Positions 25,382 through 28,372 of a stretch of DNA of 28,372 bases are shown in pieces. Position 1 is the first letter of the stretch. Each line of letters begins with the position of its first letter. Where the stretch lies: positions 1 through 28,372 of IMG/VR virus record IMGVR_UViG_3300025771_003806; one strand, written 5' to 3'. The position numbers and the translations under genes are program-made. The notes under the pieces are model-generated. The model worked only from the letters and a program-made list of their open reading frames with translations, was not told where the DNA came from and did no database searches. Source of the stretch: a virus.

Positions 25382-26236
25382 TTAGAATGGTAGGTCCTCG
25401 TCAACCTCCATACTGTCTTGTGGGTCTTGTGTTCTCTCTTGAGTTCTTGCCCCACCCATTGTCATTTCTGAAGTTTCGCTATCACCGTAAACGTATTTCT
25501 TAGCTTCACTGTCCCATACAGGTGTTTCTCCACGAGCCACTGCCTCTAAATATTCTACAGGTTTTTGTGAATAAACATCAGCCCAAGTCAATTCGTCTTC
25601 TAACCACTCTTTAACTTGTGATACATCATCATGAAGTGGAGTTGGGTCATCATACATAATTGTTTGAGTAATAGTATACTCTTTACCCGCAGGAGTCTTA
25701 GCCTTTGTTAATTCGATGATAAGGTCACGACCATTAGTTGCGTCAGTAATATCACCCTTTTGTCTCCAAATTGGAATGATTTTGTCCAAGATACCTTCTT
25801 GTTTGTAGTTGTCCTTAAATCTCCAAAACTTAACACCATCTTCTTCACGGTCTCTGTCGATTACCTTTACGATGTAAAACTTACGAGAACGGTACTGACG
25901 TGCCAATTCTTTATCTGAAGCTTTACCTGTTGAAATCAACTCTTCATAAACCTCATTCAACGGTGAACGCTCACCATCGTTTTTTCCTGGGTCATAAAGT
26001 TTCATCCACTGACCATTAACTTGTAGTTCATGGTACCATACTTCTTTGAATGGTGAAGAACCATCAGTAGTTGGAAGAATTCTAACTCTTCTTTGACCTG
26101 TTTTTTCATTTTTCTGAAGAATAGTAGTGAAATACTTCTTCATTCTCTCATCTTGTGACATTCCTGTCCCACCACCCATTGATGTGGTGTTTTTCTCGTA
26201 CTGTGCCAATACGGCATCTAAACTTGAATTGCTCAT
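25382..26236 (-). CDS. Single-strand DNA binding protein, T4 gp32-like, with SSB-like acidic tip
   Basis: 284 aa, near T4 gp32 (301 aa). The N-terminal part has the gp32-type leader (MSNSSLDAVLAQYEKN), then an OB-fold region with RRVRILPTTDGSSPFKEVWYHEL (49-71) followed by WMKLYDPGKNDGERSPLNEV, which aligns with the gp32 zinc loop. However, the protein has no cysteine at all, so the zinc site is lost. The next block RKFYIVKVIDRDREEDGVKFWRF matches gp32 core strands. The tail is Ser/Thr/Gln-rich and acidic, ending MEVDEDLPF, very like the DDDIPF tip of bacterial SSB. It covers single strands and recruits replication proteins. It lies first in the replication transcript, behind a candidate promoter, as expected for a protein needed in large amounts. 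Confidence 0.88.
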   Translation of the reverse strand: MSNSSLDAVLAQYEKNTTSMGGGTGMSQDERMKKYFTTILQKNEKTGQRRVRILPTTDGSSPFKEVWYHELQVNGQWMKLYDPGKNDGERSPLNEVYEELISTGKASDKELARQYRSRKFYIVKVIDRDREEDGVKFWRFKDNYKQEGILDKIIPIWRQKGDITDATNGRDLIIELTKAKTPAGKEYTITQTIMYDDPTPLHDDVSQVKEWLEDELTWADVYSQKPVEYLEAVARGETPVWDSEAKKYVYGDSETSEMTMGGARTQERTQDPQDSMEVDEDLPF

Positions 26237-26282
26237 TTTTGTTTTTTTTAAATTAATAGTTTATCTCTTTTATCGTCTATTA

Positions 26283-26310
26283 ATAATAATCAAACTCGCT
26301 AATAAGTCAA
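26283..26310 (-). promoter_or_regulatory. Candidate sigma70-like promoter for the replication genes
   Basis: On the minus strand TTGACT (26310-26305) and TATTAT (26288-26283) are spaced by 16 bases, each one mismatch from the -35 and -10 consensus of sigma70. It sits just after the preceding terminator and about 47 bases before the SSB ATG. Bacteroidota use a different consensus (TTTG/TAnnTTTG), of which only the upstream TTTG overlaps here, so recognition by such a host is uncertain. Confidence 0.4.
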
Positions 26311-26322
26311 ACGGTTGTAAAC

Positions 26323-26349
26323 AAAAAAAGACCACCGAAGTGGTCTTTT
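26323..26349 (-). terminator. Rho-independent terminator, C(UUCG)G loop
   Basis: AAAAGACCAC-TTCG-GTGGTCTTTT on the minus strand forms a 10-bp stem with a C(UUCG)G tetraloop and continues into seven T in total. It lies 20 bases after the stop of the 218-aa gene and separates it from the SSB gene. The loop and layout match the terminator after nrdA. Confidence 0.92.
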
Positions 26350-26369
26350 CAAAAAATATTTTTTTCAAA

Positions 26370-27026
26370 TTAGAACTTATTATCGTCTTGTTCGAATTTG
26401 TTAAATGTATCTCTAATTTCATTAGGTGAATAGTTCTCAACTTCGTCTGAAGTTAAAATATACTCATTTTTTCCTGTTGCTTCAAATTCATCTTGCTTAT
26501 CCATAAAGAAATCACTTAATTTTTGATTGTAAGGATAACTATCTAAACTTCTTAGTTGTAATTTTTCCTCAGGACTTTTTTGTCTATACTTTTCAATCTT
26601 ATTCTCAATAGAGTTAATTTTATCAAAAATTGAATCCATAGCACCTAACTTACTTTCCAAATCAGAAAGTTTTTCAAACATAGTATTCATGAATTCATCT
26701 TGTTTTGATTGAATATCTTTTTGTGAAGTAACCAAATCAGTAATGTCTAATTCCTCAGTACCACTTTCTTCAGTCGGTTCAGAATCTGTAACATCCGTTT
26801 GGACATCACCTTCAGTATCGTCAACTACTTCCACATCTGGGTCTGATGAAACATCAACAGGTTCTGGTATAGTCTCAGCTTCAGTTTCTCCACCCATATC
26901 CGTTGCAGGAGCTTCAGGTGTTGCCGTAGGGTCTTCACCACCAGCAGTATCAAATTGTTCAGCAATATAATTGTTTATCTTATTATACTGTTCAATTTCT
27001 TTTAAAAGTCTATTGTTTTTATTCAT
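26370..27026 (-). CDS. Acidic coiled-coil protein of unknown function
   Basis: 218 aa in three parts. A short helical N-terminus (MNKNNRLLKEIEQYNKINNY) is followed by a strongly acidic, low-complexity stretch at about 28-95 (runs of Glu, Asp, Thr, Pro, Val). A coiled-coil-like segment at about 97-150 (FMNTMFEKLSDLESKLGAMD, then IFDKINSIENKIEKYRQ) is next, and the C-terminal 60 residues end YSPNEIRDTFNKFEQDDNKF. No enzyme motif is visible. Acidic, helical, oligomerising proteins of this size include phage scaffold or head-core proteins, but nothing specific supports that. It is 11 bases from the 74-aa gene and ends just before a terminator, so it belongs with the structural genes upstream. Confidence 0.7.
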   Translation of the reverse strand: MNKNNRLLKEIEQYNKINNYIAEQFDTAGGEDPTATPEAPATDMGGETEAETIPEPVDVSSDPDVEVVDDTEGDVQTDVTDSEPTEESGTEELDITDLVTSQKDIQSKQDEFMNTMFEKLSDLESKLGAMDSIFDKINSIENKIEKYRQKSPEEKLQLRSLDSYPYNQKLSDFFMDKQDEFEATGKNEYILTSDEVENYSPNEIRDTFNKFEQDDNKF

Positions 27027-27037
27027 AGTATTTTTTT

Positions 27038-27262
27038 TTAACCATTCAAAAGTGTTTTCACACCACTTGGCGTTTCAACTCTAAGAGTTCTATTAAGTTT
27101 CATTGTGTTGTCCACTCTTTCAATTAGACCATCTTTCATTCTAACTGTATAACAATCTCCCGTGTCTAAATCACACACTTCCTTATAACCATTACCTGCA
27201 TCACGCTCAGTTATTCGTGTGTCTTTTCTTAGATAGTTATCTAAAAGATTTTTAATATCCAT
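27038..27262 (-). CDS. Small protein of unknown function
   Basis: 74 aa from the ATG at 27262. An in-frame TTG at 27289 would add nine residues (reading MVIFINKKV), but it overlaps the TATTTAT element and is less likely. The sequence is compact and strand-rich: a helix DIKNLLDNYLRK, then YKEVCDLDTGDCYTVRMKDG with two cysteines six residues apart, and a closing strand RVETPSGVKTLL. It lies between the right-edge structural gene and the acidic coiled-coil gene, 11 bases from the latter. I see no known motif. Confidence 0.6.
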   Translation of the reverse strand: MDIKNLLDNYLRKDTRITERDAGNGYKEVCDLDTGDCYTVRMKDGLIERVDNTMKLNRTLRVETPSGVKTLLNG

Positions 27263-27275
27263 AACTTTTTTATTA

Positions 27276-27282
27276 ATAAATA
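27276..27282 (-). promoter_or_regulatory. TATTTAT element before the 74-aa gene
   Basis: TATTTAT on the coding strand, 13 bases before the ATG at 27262, close to the 14-base spacing at 971 and 15953. It falls in the 43-base gap after the right-edge structural gene. Confidence 0.3.
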
Positions 27283-27305
27283 TAACCAAAAGTTAATTTT
27301 TCTTA

Positions 27306-28372
27306 TTATGCCAATATTTTTATGACCGCACTTAACATTTTTTCTTTGATTTCATCAAAGTCTTCTTGTTTTATTGTACCATTACTTATATTAGTATCCA
27401 CTATCTGTTTTATTTCAGTTGCTGTTTTACCAACACCTGAATTTGAGTTCCACGTTGTTAGATAAATGTAAGTTAACGCAGTTGCCAACTTCTCATCATC
27501 ATTCACAATAGTGGTCAATATACCAACAAGATTGTTTATTAATGTATTATAAGCATTGTTATATTCAATAAAGAACTTAATTGCGTTTTCTTTATTTTCA
27601 AATGAAAACAGAGGTGCGTTAATTTCACCACCACCAGTAGTTGCCTTAACACAAACTTGACCGTTAGTGAATCCTGTTAAATTTTGATACCTTAAATTAT
27701 TTGATAAAACCACATTTATATTATTATTGGTACAATCAAACGAACCTAAATTACCTTTGTTTGCAATATAACCAACCCCTAAACAATATGACCTTAAATT
27801 TCTACTATATCTAGTAATACTGTTTAAATATGTAATAACATCATTTACAGGAATTCTTGTATCTTCAAAATCAACAAAAGTTAAAGTAGGATAATTAGTT
27901 GCACCCTGACACGCAGATTCATCACCAGGCGTTAAAGGATTTGTTGATGTTGAATTATTGGTTTGATTAGTTGCGTTTTGAGCCTCTTGTTGTGTTTGTT
28001 TTTTACGGTAGACTGTTTCATACTTCTTAAGAAGATTTTTATTTACACTCATAACCAACTTATCAATAGATGGGAATGAGAATATAGGTTGTCTCATACC
28101 CTCAAAACTGGTTTCAAATCCATTAACATTTATATCATGACTTACATTCGTTATAAAGTATGGACCATAGAACATCGGTACGTGTCTAAGGTTGAAATAC
28201 ATTGTTGGTTGTATCATCATATTACCCATAGATGATACACTACAAGTGTAACTTCTTGTTCTATAAACATTATATAATGATGTCGTCTGTTGAGCAACTT
28301 TATCCCCCGAAGCCTGATTGGCCATATCACTTAATACCTGAAAACTTTCCGAAGTATTTTTATATTGGTTTT
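27306..28372 (-). CDS. Virion structural protein, baseplate-hub-like, partial (N-terminus off right edge)
   Basis: The frame ends at 27306 and stays open to the right edge, with 354 residues visible. An ATG at 28325 is in frame, but the codons before it (ending SFQVLSD) are also coding-like and no start signal precedes it, so the real start is outside the window. About residues 40-80 of the visible part read MGNMMIQPTMYFNLRHVPMF, then GPYFITNVSHDINVNGFET and FEGMRQP. This G..iqPt..F.L..iP.F.G.Y.I..V.H.i pattern recalls late-control/hub proteins of contractile tails. The following 230 residues include a Gln/Thr/Asn linker and a helical C-terminus (FDEIKEKMLSAVIKILA). The hub call is an inference; a virion protein is more certain. 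Confidence 0.65.
   Translation of the reverse strand, partial: NQYKNTSESFQVLSDMANQASGDKVAQQTTSLYNVYRTRSYTCSVSSMGNMMIQPTMYFNLRHVPMFYGPYFITNVSHDINVNGFETSFEGMRQPIFSFPSIDKLVMSVNKNLLKKYETVYRKKQTQQEAQNATNQTNNSTSTNPLTPGDESACQGATNYPTLTFVDFEDTRIPVNDVITYLNSITRYSRNLRSYCLGVGYIANKGNLGSFDCTNNNINVVLSNNLRYQNLTGFTNGQVCVKATTGGGEINAPLFSFENKENAIKFFIEYNNAYNTLINNLVGILTTIVNDDEKLATALTYIYLTTWNSNSGVGKTATEIKQIVDTNISNGTIKQEDFDEIKEKMLSAVIKILA

Noticed and set aside
27263-27289. TTG start for the 74-aa gene
   Set aside because: It would overlap the TATTTAT element and adds nine residues with no recognisable content; the ATG at 27262 is preferred.

Overview
The window is a compact, AT-rich stretch of a tailed double-stranded DNA phage genome of the T4-related myovirus type. 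All supported genes lie on the minus strand and read from right to left. Recognisable T4-type parts are a gp32-like single-strand DNA binding protein, a UvsX/RecA recombinase, an RNase H/FEN-type 5' nuclease, a DnaB/gp41-like helicase, a class I ribonucleotide reductase pair and the baseplate wedge proteins gp25 and gp6. A Bacteroidota host is suggested by three things: SprB-type repeats in a tail protein (SprB is the gliding adhesin of flavobacteria), an ATP-cone on the NrdB subunit rather than on NrdA (an arrangement described in the flavobacterium Leeuwenhoekiella blandensis), and A-rich leaders without clear Shine-Dalgarno sequences. The host assignment is an inference.

Layout in the direction of transcription (right to left). 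(1) 28372-26370: the C-terminal part of a virion or baseplate protein cut by the right edge, a 74-aa protein, and an acidic coiled-coil protein, closed by a C(UUCG)G terminator at about 26323-26349. (2) 26310-18349: a nucleic-acid module with a candidate promoter, gp32-like SSB, a hairpin, UvsX, 5' nuclease, an unknown 150-aa protein, helicase, NrdB with ATP-cone and NrdA, closed by a second C(UUCG)G terminator. (3) 18317-1: a tail and baseplate module with gp25, gp6, a 1635-aa protein with an internal membrane-like segment, four structural unknowns (one with a PKD domain), a gpI/gp7-like wedge protein, a large SprB-repeat protein, a 73-aa single-domain relative, and a Pro/Thr-repeat protein that runs off the left edge.

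The replication module supplies nucleotides (NrdAB), unwinds DNA (helicase), coats it (SSB), recombines it (UvsX) and removes primers (nuclease). The tail module builds the baseplate (gp25, gp6, gp7/gpI-like) and then encodes a series of Ig-like, repeat-rich proteins that probably form the host-contact surface. Several tail genes are joined by TAATG stop/start overlaps, which suggests translational coupling. No gene-free stretch exceeds about 135 bases. I saw no tRNA, CRISPR array, insertion sequence or integrase.

The points most worth following up are the SprB-like tail proteins, a C-terminal module shared by two adjacent tail proteins, the membrane-like segment inside a structural protein, the SSB that has lost the gp32 zinc site but ends in a bacterial SSB-like tip, and a repeated TATTTAT element upstream of genes.
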